DNA of 64,000 nt from Physcia stellaris (GCA_018902385.1 JABSSW010000006.1:558001-622000), one strand, 5' to 3'. Counted from the first letter of the stretch, positions 1-12,331 are shown. Notes: generated from the sequence alone by a model not told the origin. Numbers and translations: made by a program.

Positions 1-621
1 TGTCGACTCCAATTACTGTACTCGTATTCCTATCGCTCTTTTGACCCTCGTGTAAGTGCCATTACTACGATTGTACTACTGTATCCCGGTTACGTGTCAG
101 ACCAATGGAAGGGTGCTGACCAAGGCTTGCTTACAGCCCGTCGTACCTCTTGCCCTGACCAACAAAGCGCGCACCTGCTCCAGCCGTTCTTTTATCCTCT
201 GGAAGCTACACACGTTGTCATCCAGCATTCTGTCTGACAGTTCTCTACGGGAAAAATGCGGTAGCAAGGATTCGCATGGGAACATCGACAGGCCAGCATT
301 CCTCACCATAGCCGACCTCGCCGAATCCTCAACAGCACACCTTGCGCTCTCTGTCTACCACCTGGAAGTACCATCAATTGTCGGTTTCACGGTTCAAGGT
401 TACGCCAATCTCACATTGCGTAGTACGCCGCCCCACAGCGACAGGGTTTGGACCACGGAACCTTAATCCAATATCTCTCCGCATTGCCCAGCTACTCGAC
501 TGCGTGCTCACCACCGACAACAGCAACAAACAAACTCACTGAGCCAGTCGGTCGCTCGGGAATGATACAAACTCGAACAGTGGTATACTTCCGACCATCG
601 GACTCCCCGTGAAAAGGCAAG
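1..621. other. Intergenic, upstream of kinase gene
   Basis: No gene is recognised here. Short open frames occur on both strands but show no domain, no splice-consistent extension and no signal peptide. The stretch probably holds the promoter and 5' leader of the kinase gene that begins at 622. Confidence 0.5.
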
Positions 622-3196
622 ATGACCATGGTCCACGAGTTTCAAGCGAGGTCGACTTCACTTGTACCCCCGCCATTATGTCTCGAGGACAAATTTGACG
701 TGTTGAAAGACATTGGCGACGGCAGTTTTGGCAGTGTGGTACTGGCCCGCACAAGGACCGCTGGTTCCTATGTTGCAAGGCGGGGAGCCTGGTATGTGAG
801 GTCGGATCATCATAATTGCATGGCTAATGGTCACGTAGATTGCGATAAAGACAATGAAAAAGACTTTCGACTCCTTCGCCCAATGCCTCGAACTCCGAGA
901 GGTGATCTTCCTCCGTACTCTTCCGTCGCATCCTCATCTTGTCCCAGCTTTGGACATGTTCCTTGATCCGATGTCGAGAAAACTACACATCTGTATGGAA
1001 TACATGGACGGCAATCTCTATCAGCTCATGAAGTCTCGCGATCATAAATGCATGGACGGAAGCAGCGTCAAAAGTATACTGTTCCAGATTCTGAGCGGCC
1101 TTGAACATATCCATGCCCACAATTTCTTCCACCGAGACATCAAGCCGGAGAATATCCTTGTGTCAACAACAGCGCCCATCGAGCAAAATACGACTTTTCG
1201 CAGATATTCTTCTCTCATGACACCACCCAGTACTCCACCATTGTACACTATCAAGATTGCCGACTTCGGTCTTGCTCGAGAAACTCATTCCTATCATCCA
1301 TACACGACGTATGTTTCAACGAGATGGTATCGAGCGCCAGAAGTTCTACTGCGAGCCGGCGAGTATTCGGCTCCCGTAGACATGTGGGCACTTGGCGCAA
1401 TGGCAGTCGAGATTGCGAATTTGAAACCTCTTTTCCCGGGTGGGAATGAGGTTGATCAAGTGTGGAGGGTTTGTGAGATCATGGGGAGTCCTGGCAATTG
1501 GTATGACAAATCCGGCAGAATAGTTGGCGGTGGAGAATGGAAAGAAGGCGTACGACTGGCTTCGAAATTGGGATTCTCATTCCCAAAGGTATGATCGATT
1601 GACTCAGATATCCAACTTCCGCTAATGACATTGTAGATGGCTCCACACTCAATGGAGACAATCCTGCGTCCTCCACAGTGGCCAGTTGCTTTAAGCCATT
1701 TTGTGACCTGGTGCTTGATGTGGGATCCACAGCTCCGGCCCACGTCAACACAAGCTTTAAATCACGAGTATTTTACCGATGCCGCGGATCCGTTACGGCC
1801 TAAATCATCTCGACTGCTTTCTAAGAAGCACTCAAACATCGACTCAAAGTCTCGAAAGGATTCTGGCGAAATCCCTCCGTTGTCATCGAAACCGTCCTGG
1901 TTCCGGAAATCTTTCGTGGGCAAAGAGAATGGCCCAGCAGTACCTACCCATTCCACCAAGACACAAGTTGCATCTCCCAGACCTTCCCCTGTGCATGCCA
2001 CAACTGGTCCGGCCCAGATGACCATGGCTGCGGATCCGAAAGCAACCATCAAGGCACGGCCCTTTGCAAATAAAAGAGCAACTTGGACTCATGGTACAAA
2101 TCCTGCGAATACAGCGCCAATGCCGATCTTACCGTCGATCCGACCCATATCACCATTCTCGGCTACAGTGACGGCGCAGGCGCACACCTCGAATGATGAC
2201 TCTAACATTCCTAATCCTCAATCAAATCAAGTCATTGAAGGAAAATCATCGAAAAAGATTGGCCGCCAACTCTCTGTTGCGTCCCACGGTAACCACTATG
2301 CGGACTATCATCGCCAGGAAGCAGAGCGGGCTCTCAATGGCAATAGAGATGTCAATTCGCCAAATGGAGCACAGAAAGAAAGCTTCTTTTCACATCTTCG
2401 AAAGCGTGCAAGGCGATTGTCAGGACGGCCTCAAGCACCAATGTCACCAACGCCAGACGATGTTGAAGCCAATGCTGGCTGTGGCCCATGGCAAAGCAAT
2501 CGTTCGTCCATGGCTGTAGACTCCAACGTCATGATGGACACAGTCATGAAGAAAAACATTGCAGATGTTGATAAAGCCATACAATCTGTGAGGCATAGCG
2601 CCGAAGCGTCATCGCCACCGCCCAATGCGCAACCGGCGATGCAACAAATATACCCGGGCAACGGTGCGCCACTAGAGCGACACTCATCCATATCATCGCA
2701 ATATGCTCGCCCAGCAGAAAATGGGACGAATGGTGGTCTAGTCTCAAACCGCACGCGGAGAGCATTACAACTGTCAACGCATCCTAGCCACAGATACGAA
2801 ACACCAGACGAGGAAGATGAGCTTCTTCATGATGCCCTAAATGGTGCCGACAAAGCAGTGAAAGGTTTGCACACTCCAAAAGCCACGAAGTCATACCAGA
2901 ACATCACGCCTCCGCTTGCACCCTCGGAAAGAGAACGCGAGAACCAGTCTTCCGAACAACCTACGACCAGCACAGTTTCTCCCAATCCGTATCCTACGCC
3001 CTCATCATCCGCCAAGAGAAACAGCGTCAATTTCGACCAATACCAGGACTCTGAGCCTACATCCCCGCTCAGTATCCAAAAGACGCGACCGAAAGAAGCC
3101 TCACAACCCCGTTGGCCTACTCCGCCACATGAGGAGAACGAGTGGGCTGTATCAGCCGCAGCGAGTATTTTCGCTGCTGGGTCTCTGTACCGCTGA
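622..3196 (+). CDS. ime2: Ime2-like serine/threonine protein kinase (RCK/MAK family)
   Basis: This is a kinase of the Ime2/MAK family, which in fungi controls meiosis, sexual development and light or nutrient responses. Exons are 622-795, 839-1588 and 1637-3196, giving 827 residues. The first intron is only 43 nt; using the GTGAGG donor at 796 keeps the frame, whereas GTATGT four bases earlier would not. Motifs in order are the glycine loop IGDGSFGSV (residues 31-39), the ATP lysine in IAIKTMKK (Lys62), HRDIKPEN (from 156), DFG (200-202) and the TTY activation segment followed by VSTRWYRAPE. The kinase domain ends near residue 350. The remaining ~470 residues are a Ser/Pro-rich, probably disordered tail of the kind usual in filamentous-fungal Ime2 proteins. 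Family assignment is strong; the biological role is inferred from homologues. Confidence 0.93.
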
Positions 3197-4436
3197 TACA
3201 CCTTGGAATTATCCATCTCAATAAGGCACCCTGTACAATACCCCCTCACTAGAGCCCATCAGTCGGCTCCACCAGCTCCCATGGCATTTCCATCTCCATA
3301 CCCTACAACACAAATCACCGTCCGGCACGGCAACCATCCAGCTCATCAGCATGAGCTCTAGCGTCGAGCTCGATCTCCACTTGGCAAATCCTCCGCCATG
3401 GACCACGCTACTTAATGTGCATATACCTTTGCGTTCGATACCCCAACGGCCATCTATAGACTTTCTAAACCCCAGGCCCTGCGTTGTCATTATGTTACCA
3501 ACTACTGCTACGACAGCATACCACTTAATACCCACATATTTAATCTATCATTTTGCTTCAAGCTATCCTGTCTTTACACTACCGGCGAACATGCTGGGCA
3601 GCCATATACACTCATTTTTGCTCGCAGAAGGAGCATTAAAAGCTAGAGGCTATTTTCCTTATGTTTTGCGAGAAGCGATAGGGAAAGTGAACAGAGAAGA
3701 ATGTATTTTACTCGCACATGGTCGTTCAATCGATCAAGCGGGAGAGAAGGGAGGGACAGGAGCGACTTTGCCATTGCTAAGATTGCTGCATCATTGGGAG
3801 AGAGAAGCGAGATGTAAATAATTAGCTCAAGTAGCGAATGAGAGAAAGATCAAAAGTAAGCTCTGCCATGTTGCTCGTGATACTTCTTCCCTCTATGAAC
3901 TGGTCTTCCTTATACGCCAGTCGTGCACCTACTCCGTCGCTGTTGCTGGTCAGCATCATCTCTCTCTCGAGGATCCCACTTCTTGTCGTCACTTCAGGGC
4001 TCAATTGACATTTTACTTTCTCTACAGTACTGGTGGTACTATCGTACTCCTGGCTTCCTCTCAAAGTGCACAAGAAATGCCAAGCCTCTATTATGACTAG
4101 CGCCGATCATCCAAGCTAAGCGAGGAGGGCACACCAAGAAATTCGAGACACGCCAAACGTCAAGAACAGCATTGAGAACGACATCTTCCACTATCATTGA
4201 CTGCGCTGGCGGACGACTGAGCTTGCAAAGGTAAGCACCCACTCATGTGGCCTCCTCGACTGGTGCCTCCTTTTCTGTATGGATTACTACGCTCACTGTC
4301 GCCAATCCACCGATCAAGTTGTCGATATCACGCGGTCAAACGTGCACTCACTCGCCTTGCTACTTGCATAATTGAACTCCCCCTGGAACCGTGGCTGATC
4401 TGGCATCATTCTAGTCGTTCCTGATCCACCGCAATC
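3197..4436. other. Intergenic between kinase and RPS8
   Basis: No supported gene. A 156-codon open frame at 3351-3821 lacks any recognisable domain and most likely lies in the kinase 3' UTR. The pyrimidine-rich stretch just before 4437 is the likely RPS8 promoter and leader. Confidence 0.5.
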
Positions 4437-5108
4437 ATGGGTATCTCACGAGACTGGCGTCACAAGCGCTCAGCAACAGGAGCAAAGCGCTCATACTACC
4501 GCAAGAAGAGGTATCTCCACCTTCTTCACCCAACATCTCGAGACATCCACGGCTGACCACCATCCAGGGCATTTGAAAAAGGCCGTCAACCTGCCAACAC
4601 CCGTATCGGCGCCAAACGCATCCACATCGTCCGCACCCGTGGCGGCAACCACAAATACCGCGCCCTCCGCCTGGACTCCGGGAACTTCAGCTGGGGCTCC
4701 GAAGGCGTTGCCCGCAAAGTTCGCGTCATCTCAGTCTCCTTCCATCCCTCCAACAACGAGCTCGTCCGCACAAACACCCTCACCAAGAGCGCCGTGGTCC
4801 AAGTCGACGCAGCTCCATTCCGACAGTGGTATGAAGCGCACTACGGCACGAGTCTGGGACGACGTAGGCAGCAGCAGCAGAAAGGAGGCGAGAAGGAGGA
4901 GGCGGTGAAGAAGAGCAAGAGTGTGGAGAAAAAGCAGGCGGCTAGGCATGCGGCGACGGGCAAGGTCGATCAGGCGCTTGAGAGACAGTTTGAGGCTGGG
5001 CGGCTGTATGCTGTTGTTGCTTCGAGACCGGGGCAAAGTGGGCGTGTGGATGGGTATGTGCTTGAGGGGGAGGAGCTTGCTTTCTACCAGCGTGCTATCA
5101 GGAAGTAA
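4437..5108 (+). CDS. RPS8: 40S ribosomal protein S8 (eS8)
   Basis: Component of the small cytosolic ribosomal subunit. Exons are 4437-4510 and 4568-5108, giving 204 residues, close to the usual length of fungal eS8. The start [18 protein letters not shown] is the conserved N-terminus of the family. The 57-nt intron splits an arginine codon after YYRKK, and exon 2 resumes with [14 protein letters not shown], also diagnostic. The internal segment after residue 125 is Lys/Glu/Gln-rich, the usual eukaryote-specific insertion. An early intron in a ribosomal protein gene is typical of ascomycetes. The assignment is essentially certain. Confidence 0.97.
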
Positions 5109-5530
5109 AGGGAGCGTATGCAGGTCGCTGTCATGAAGGCATTGTACGGCATGCAGAAAGCAACACCTTGCGGATAGCTCATCTCTCCAAGCTGCAGGAT
5201 TCTGAAATCCGAGATTCCTAGTTCAGATGATCCTCCCTGTCGAGTGATTTCCTCCTGGAAAATCCCGCTAAGCGAGTCTTGACCTCCCCACCTCACCGAA
5301 ACTCCCCTGCCCTTGCCTTTCCTTCTTTCAACAGCGTACTTACCTCCTATCCACCTTCACACACCAGCCCAACAAGGCACACCATCTTAAAACCCACAAT
5401 GTACACCAAACCAAGATTTCTCCCCACCTTCCACCTCACCCAGCCTTGACAACCACCCCGATCCGGACTTCCAACTCCCCTCAGCCTCACCCAATCCAAA
5501 CCCAAACCCAAGCGCACACCCTCCCCCACA
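5109..5530. other. Intergenic between RPS8 and phosphoesterase
   Basis: About 420 nt without a supported gene. The part from 5340 is very C-rich and contains CCAC/CTTC-type pyrimidine tracts, which suits a promoter and 5' leader for the downstream gene. Confidence 0.45.
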
Positions 5531-6769
5531 ATGACCACCCCTCCCACCGCCCCCTCCACAATCCCAACCCGCTTCCTCCTCCTCTCAGACACCCACAACC
5601 GCATCCCGACCCCCACATCCACCACCCCCTTCCGCCTCCCCCTCCCCTCCTCCACCGTCCTCCTCCACGCCGGCGACCTAACCATGACCGGGGGCGCGGA
5701 ACACTACAGAGCGCTCATCCGCTGGCTCGCGACCTCGGACGCGGAGCTCAAGATCGTGATTGCGGGGAATCATGATGTTGATCTTGATGAGGGGTATTAT
5801 CGGGGGTTGCATGCTGCGAGGACAGGCGGGTTAGGTGGGAAAGGGGGAAGGGGATAGAGGGGAAGGATGGGGAGAGGGAGAGGAAGGAGGGGGTGGAGAG
5901 GGAGATTCGCGAGGCGAGGGAGGTGTGGACTTCGGAGGAGGCGGTGGAGGCGGGGATCGTGTATTTGGAGGAGGGGGTTCGGGAGTTTGGGTTGAGGAGT
6001 GGGGCGCGGTTTACTGTGGGTTGTTATCCTTCTCCCCTTCCCCCCTGCCCCATCTCCCTATCACCTCCCTCGTCGTGCCCCCACTAACTGACACATGTCA
6101 ACAAATCAATAGATCTACACCTCCCCCTACCAGCCCGAATACTGCGGCTGGGCTTTCGCCTACAACCGCCACACCGACCGCTTCAACCCCTCCTCCTCCT
6201 CTTCCTCCTCCCCCTTTCCTCCCCAAACCCCCATCCTCCTCCTCCCCTTCCCAACCCCAGAACCCCATCCCCCACACCCAGCCATCGACATAATCCTCAC
6301 GCACGGCCCCCCCTACAGCATCCGCGACCGCACCTCCCGCGGCGAAAACGTCGGCTGCGAACATCTCCTCAAAGCGCTCTCACGCGCTCGGCCACGGTTA
6401 TGTGTCTTTGGGCATATCCACGAGGGATGGGGCGGGGAGCGGATTGTTTGGGGAGATCAGGACAACCACAACCGCGACCACAGCCATAACCACAGCCACA
6501 AAAACCAAAACCAAGACGGTGAAGAAGATAAACGAGTGGGAGGGGGGAATGGGGAAGGGGACAAGGGGGTAGCCAAGCGCGAACCAATAGAAATAGACAA
6601 AAGAAAGGCTAGGGAGGAAGGTGGCGTGTTTGTGGATCTCACTACTAAGGGAGGGAGGCCCCTGGAGTGGGGGAAGGAGACGGTGTGTGTCAATGCTGCG
6701 GTTGTGGATTTGAGGTATCGGCCTGTGCATCCGCTTTGGGTTGTTGATTTGGAGTTGGGGAGGAGATGA
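5531..6769 (+). CDS. Calcineurin-like metallophosphoesterase
   Basis: A predicted metal-dependent phosphoesterase of the fungal/MPPED-like group; substrate unknown. The five metal-site motifs appear in order: LLLSDTHNR (D-x-H), LLHAGDLT (GD), VIAGNHDVD (GNHD), ILTHGPPYS and VFGHIHEGWG (GHxH). Exon 1 begins at 5531. A clear 97-nt intron at 6016-6112 (branch-like CTAAC, acceptor CAATAG) joins ARFT to IYTSPYQPEYCGW, the family's conserved continuation. Between about 5830 and 5882 the frame must change in a purine-rich GA tract. This needs either a short intron (for example donor 5830 with acceptor near 5876 or 5882, no obvious branch site) or a sequence error. A His/Asn/Gly-rich insert near the C-terminus (6455-6570) is low complexity. 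Family sure, exact model uncertain. Confidence 0.82.
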
Positions 6770-7279
6770 GGAGAGGGGGGAGAGGAAGGGATGTATACTT
6801 TGCATCGAGATCATGGCTAGGAGAAAAAGGGATGTGAGGTTCTGGCGAAGCGAGGGGTTTAGGGAACTTGAGATGGGGGTTCAGGATTAGAAAGCATGAT
6901 GGCGTTACGTATGTTTATGTAGAGAGGGACGATTACGGTGGACGCTGGGTCGATGATATGGATCAGATCGATGCCTTTTCACAGACTCGCTTTATCGTGG
7001 CCACGAATACCAAAGCACACAGTAAGAGCATGGCTACGATTACACCGATAATGAACAATGTATCTCACGCCCCTCCGAGGCGGAAGAGTTCTACTTTAAC
7101 GCGTCTCGTATGAATCAAATACTTGGATGATAATGTAGGTTATGATGGTTGTGATTTGTAGCTCTGAGCTCTTTAGGTTTTTTAATGGATTCTAATCAAA
7201 TACTCGCTTTTTCAGCATCCGCAAGTTCTCCATCTCGAATAAGCAGGCTCAAGGGAACGCTCAACGCCGCATTAGGTAT
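6770..7279. other. Intergenic between convergent genes
   Basis: Space between the 3' end of the phosphoesterase (+) and the 3' end of the peroxidase (-). No gene was seen; both 3' UTRs probably lie here. Confidence 0.5.
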
Positions 7280-9439
7280 CTAATTCTGATAAACACCATT
7301 CACAATCGCACCACCGGAATTCGGACTGCCCGTTGTATCCTCCCCGGCACTCGCGCTTGGAACCGTGTAACTAGACAGATCGCAGTTGTAGTCTGCAAAG
7401 AATGGTGCAACAGCTCCGTTAAGGAATCCTTGCAAAAGGTCATAGTTGTTGACGATACCAGGTGCGACAAAGCCAGGAGCTGTATCGAGGATATTCGCGA
7501 TGACGAAGCAGGCGATCTGCGAGGGCGTCATGGCGCTGGGATCGATGCCCGAAGGGACAAAGTTACCCAGGCCTTCGTTGCCGCCTAGTGCCACGGGGCT
7601 GCCCAGGTAGAGGCTTGTGATGTCCACGAGGAAGGTAGAGAGGGGGAAGGCGGTTGGGCGGCTGTACCAGTTCTTGGGGAAAGTCTCGTTGAGGAAGAAG
7701 GGGCCGACGTTGGCGAAGTCGGGAGCCGTGTCTGGTTTTATCGTGTAAGCTGATCTGGGGGTCATGGGATGAACTGGGAATGAGCTTTTACCTGGGAAGG
7801 TGCCGTTGAGCATGGTTCGGTAGACGAAGACTCGCTCGCCGTGTGCGATGACAAACCATTTCGGACCGGCGTTGAAGACCTAATTAATTTTCGTGTCAGT
7901 ACTTTTCAATACAAAAGCAGCAGACGAAGAGCAGTTTGCATTATGAGTCGCCAAAGGGGGTTTCTTGCAGTCGACTTACAGGATTGGTCGCTCTGGAATC
8001 ATCGTAGCTACGCTTCTTCTCATCCGTAAAGGCGGCTTGCCCGAATTGATTATCGTGAGCAGCAACATTGCCTAGTAGTGCTTGCCAACGGTCGAGGTGG
8101 AAGTTGGCTTGATTGCTGTGGAGTAATGCCATGTCAGCTATCAAACTTGAGGAGATGAATTGGGCTAAGGGTTGCGTCTAGGACACGAACACTCCATACT
8201 GTAGCATGAAGTAGTATACTTCCTTCAGCTAGATAGTCGATCACTCAACTTAAGATGAGGTCAGAAAGAAAAGAGCTTTCCAGGTGATCTTCCGATCCTT
8301 CGGCCAAAGCCTGTGATCCACCTTGTTGTAGGGAGAATAACATGTCTGAAGAACAATGGCTGCCTGATGCCTGACTGGGCCGTGTGAAAACCGTAGATAC
8401 GTTTGTAAGAAAGAATAGAAAAGGGTTTAGGATCCATGGTACGTACCCAAAGTAGGTATCTATCCTGGTGATCGAATTGTCGACCTCACACGTTCCATGT
8501 TTATCCAGGCCTAGGGACGGGCTAAAAGTGTAACGTCAGCCAGACGATGAGACATCTGACGAGCAACGGCTACATACCCAAGGGTGTTTGGCACACGGCT
8601 ATCCGCCCCACCTACAGATTGATTAGTCTCTTAGCCCTTGAAGATTTTCATTGCCCTTTCTACGATTCATACAATGGAATCAAGGTTAAGCTTACCAATA
8701 GAGTATTTCCCGGTGATTAGGTCACCGCCTGCAATGAGGCCAATTGCTGACAAGGCGGTAGCCAGGTCGTACCCAAAGCCGAAAACATTCTGGATAGCAT
8801 TGGCAGCCTCAGCCCAGGTGGTTATGCCATCTCGGGAGATGTAGCCGTGATTGGCCATGGTATTCAAAGCGACACAGACACCACGGCGATCGTTGGGTCC
8901 AGGAGCAATGTACTGGTGATTAGAATCGGTCCCGGGAATGGCCTTGAGCCCGTGGGGTTGAGGCGTGGGGGGTACTAGGAGCGAGAGTCTACCGGTGAGC
9001 GGCTGCAGCACACCATTGACTGCCAGTAGACCTTAGTAAAGCACCTGAGACTAGCTATTGGAGGAAGAACTCACGAAGGCCACCTCCGAGAGGCAAATCC
9101 AAGCCGGGAAGGGTGATGGGAAGAGTGATGGGAAGTAGGCCATCGGTGGCACGTTCTTCAAGATGACCACCGCTACGCTTGAGCTCGTTATACTTATCGA
9201 GATCAGGTCCCTTGAGTAGACCGGCTACCAACGATGAAATCAGCATCACCATGCTAGTACAGGAACTTGATTGCAAAAATGTCCCTAATGTGCTCCACTC
9301 GTAGATAATTTTTGGAGGTAGAGAGAGGGCTCGTAAGGAAGCAGAATGACTCGAGTCTCGTACCTTCTTTCAGCTGGCCGAAGGGGCAAGCAATTGCCGC
9401 AGCAAGACTGAGGTTTGCAAGGACAGTAAGGACCTTCAT
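7280..9439 (-). CDS. Secreted heme-thiolate peroxidase (chloroperoxidase/peroxygenase family)
   Basis: Member of the fungal heme-thiolate peroxidase family, secreted enzymes that use H2O2 for halogenation or oxyfunctionalisation. Eight exons read on the minus strand: 9439-9364, 9284-9075, 9019-8696, 8611-8578, 8521-8447, 8115-7980, 7879-7792 and 7731-7280. They total exactly 465 codons. The start chosen (9439) opens a signal peptide, MKVLTVLANLSLAAAIA. An in-frame ATG 13 codons upstream would add a charged stretch and is less likely. The heme-ligand region reads PGPNDRRGVCVALNTMANHGY, with the proximal Cys at about residue 144. The acid-base motif is EVDNSITR (Glu near 227). The Cys is flanked by Val where the family usually has Pro (PCP), and the acid-base triplet is EVD rather than EHD or EGD. 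One intron (8446-8117) is unusually long, 330 nt. Confidence 0.9.
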
Positions 9440-10256
9440 GGCGACTGTGATTGATGGTATCTTGAGCTTGACTTTCAACTTTAGATGGATGGGTGAAGAG
9501 AAGAAGAAGGTATAATATGAGGACGAGGGGAGGAGAAGAAGAAGTGTTTGAGTGAGGAAGAGAAGAGGAGCGGAAGTGTTTATGAGGAAGGGGAGATTGA
9601 GGGACGAGCATATGACAGAGGATTACTTTATGTGGGACGAGATTGTGGGACCAATAGGACCAACGAGATTATTAAGCCCCAATGGCAGGAGACAAAGTGG
9701 ATAGAGGTGAGTGATGATGTTATGCTTCCACGTGTTGGGGACTGTTTATTGACCGACAGGTGTTTGATTGAAATGGGAACTACTGCCCAATCCGTCGAAT
9801 GGTTTTCGGTTGTTCAAAGGTGTGTTGGGTGTGTTTTGGCTGGGGTTGGGCAATGGCAAACCGTGTCAACTACATATTCAGATAACTGGGAAGATCATAG
9901 TTTGGCTGAAAAAAGTTGCAATTAAGACTCCGCAAGAAAACAAAGCTGCTACAAAGTAAAGCGTCTCAACCTACCCTACCTCGCCTTGCCGAGTCCGACG
10001 CAAGGGACTGATCTACAGCCTGCGTCGGCTACCAGCGTCATATATGCTAATCTTAACCTCAAAGGACTGTTTAGAGAACGCTATATGTATTGTCCAACAG
10101 CCCTATTCTCAACGGGTTTTGCTTTGAGTCAGAGGTAGGTGTTCATTCCGGGGGCAAAGGATTGCTTGCTGCGGCATCGAGTAGGTTATGTTAGGATTCT
10201 GGTCTGGTTTTCTGCTGAGGCAGTCTTGTCTGATGGTTTGCTATAAAGCAGAGAGC
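9440..10256. other. Peroxidase promoter region / GH17 3' flank
   Basis: About 800 nt with no supported gene. Both neighbours are on the minus strand, so this holds the promoter of the peroxidase and the 3' UTR of the GH17 gene. Two open frames around 9550-9960 have no recognisable features. Confidence 0.45.
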
Positions 10257-11349
10257 CTAGCATGTCATATCAAATAGAGGGACAAAGTTGGCATCCACCA
10301 CTCCGAAGCTTGGGCTGCTAGTATAATCCTGGAGGGTGTACCAGAAGGTATCCATCTTCGAGAACGCAGTACAAGCAACACTCTCCCAATACATCTGAGC
10401 ATTGTTGACACTCGGCATCGCCGCACCCATTGCTCCTCCACCGACAGGCCACCCAGTTTCTGTGATCCAGATTGGCGTACCTGGCTTGACTTGTGCCACC
10501 ATATTGCCCACGTTGGTTACGCTCTGCCAGAAGACATTATACCCGTCGTTGATAGATGCGTCCTGGAAATAAGGATATCCGTCGGTGCCAATGAAGTCGC
10601 ACGCTTTGATCACGGCATTATTGGCAGGGTTAACCCAGGCTGTCCAGGTATCAACATGTCCCACCATCAAGGCTCCAGCACCTGCTCCCCAAAGCATCCC
10701 CCGAACGTCGTTGATTTGGCTGGCCAAAGTCTCCGCACTTGTGTCACCCCGGTACAAGTCTTCTGAGCCCACAGAAACAGCCACTATCCAGTCATAGCCG
10801 TACTGGTGAACAGCTGCGAGCAAAGCTGCCTTCTCCGCATCATAATGAGCAGCGTCTTCCGTCCAGACACCGACCAAAAGAGATGTGCCTGCTGCTATGG
10901 CTGCAGGTACGGCGGTCGCGAGGGTATTGCAATCGGAAGCTGCGTAGACACGAGCGGAGGTGAATTGACCAGGCAGGCTGGCCAGCACTTGGAAATCTAT
11001 TAATGCAATCAGCGTAAGCTATGTGGGCCACTTCGTTTTGAAAATTAATCCCAACCAAAATTGAACGTCTCAGCGGGATGCATTCCTTTGAATCCGAAGT
11101 CTCCCATCTTGGAAAGGTATTGGTTGTACGAGGTGGGCATGGAGCTCAAACAAGGTCCTCCCCCCAACCTCACGTCGACTTCCAATCCCGTCTCAGGTGT
11201 TGAATGAAAAACAGTTGCTCACCTTTTGCCCAGTCAGCTTGTGTCTTGCAAACGCCCGAGGGAAGAGTGGCCGCCAGATTGAAGCCTTTCCAGTATGCTT
11301 GGGTGGTCGAGGCTAGCAGAAGAAGCTGGATAATTGGGTAAAAAAGCAT
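10257..11349 (-). CDS. Secreted GH17 glucan endo-1,3-beta-glucosidase-like protein
   Basis: Glycoside hydrolase family 17 enzyme acting on beta-1,3-glucan, likely in cell-wall remodelling (EglC/Scw/Bgl2-like). Exons on the minus strand are 11349-11223 and 10996-10257, 288 residues. An N-terminal signal peptide is visible (MLFYPIIQLLLLASTTQA). The proton donor Glu lies in VSVGSEDLYR (about residue 121) and the nucleophile Glu in PIWITETGWP (about residue 222). The intron join, WAK-D-FQVLAS, restores the continuous QADW...F..VR.Y pattern of the family. The protein ends at FDMTC, with no Ser/Thr tail or GPI signal, so it is probably soluble. The 227-nt intron contains a short open frame, described in the findings. 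Confidence 0.92.
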
Positions 11350-12331
11350 TGTAGCGACTGGTTTCTCTTTGGATCTGAATAATGTATTGATGTAGATGTG
11401 GAGGCCGAAGTATCAATGGTGGAATTGTAGGATCTAGGAATACGTAGAGGATCGAAGGGGTTTATGTAGGAAACTTGATTGTACAAACCATTAAAATTGA
11501 GGCAATGACTAAACACGGAGAAAACCTAATCGATCCTAATGTTGACTTTTCACGGTGGAGAAAGGAAGTTGCCACCCGCGTCATGAGCAAATTCAATGGC
11601 TCGCTTGCTTTCCTCGATCGAGTGTGATATTGTGATTAAGTAAGTCGAAAGTCTGTCACGTGCACTGATAACATCACTGCATCCATGTTGATATTCATCT
11701 TCATTCTCACATCATCAATTTCTTACCTTGTAATGGGACAAACCACTTCAACACCAATGAGCGTTAATGCATTAGAGGTCTTGTCAAACCAACATTACAC
11801 GGCCTCGGAATGTGCTTTTCCATTGTATCACGGCTGAAGCTTCGAAGTTAACTACCTTCTATGTGTTCCAAGTTCCTGGGAGACATTGGTGATAATTGGA
11901 AGCGATGACATATGATTGAGTTCGTCTACGGGTTGGTTTGGGACGAGTGTTGTTGATGGAGAGTCATCTCAGTCGTTGATCATGGAGAGGCCTAAAATGC
12001 TAAGTAACGTCAATGGGAAAAGGTTTTCCACAAAATCACTTGCAACAGGCACAGAATCGGGGAGTGAATGGTGGATGTTTAATGTATTTCCGTACGGAGT
12101 ACCCCGAATGTACTTTTTTGCTCAATTGCGCTAGCAGGCATCGCGGCGCGACGACGCGACATCTGAAAGTGGCTGGGTTTCTACGTGTCCATGTACCTAA
12201 ACGTCGAAGCTGACCAACATAAGTATGTATAGGGATAGTATTATAACGTAGACCTAGCCTCAGACCTGTTCTTTTAACGCCTCTTCCTGACCAAATCTTC
12301 CAAACCTGAAGCACAAACATACCATGCAATA
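11350..12331. promoter_or_regulatory. Divergent intergenic region, GH17 / SDR
   Basis: About 980 nt between divergently transcribed genes, so it should carry both promoters. No gene was found. No specific binding site could be supported. Confidence 0.45.

Noticed and set aside
56-466. 136-codon open frame upstream of the kinase
   Set aside because: No domain, no signal peptide, overlaps other frames of similar length; typical of GC-rich promoter DNA.
3351-3821. 156-codon open frame after the kinase
   Set aside because: No recognisable motif or splice extension; most likely 3' UTR.
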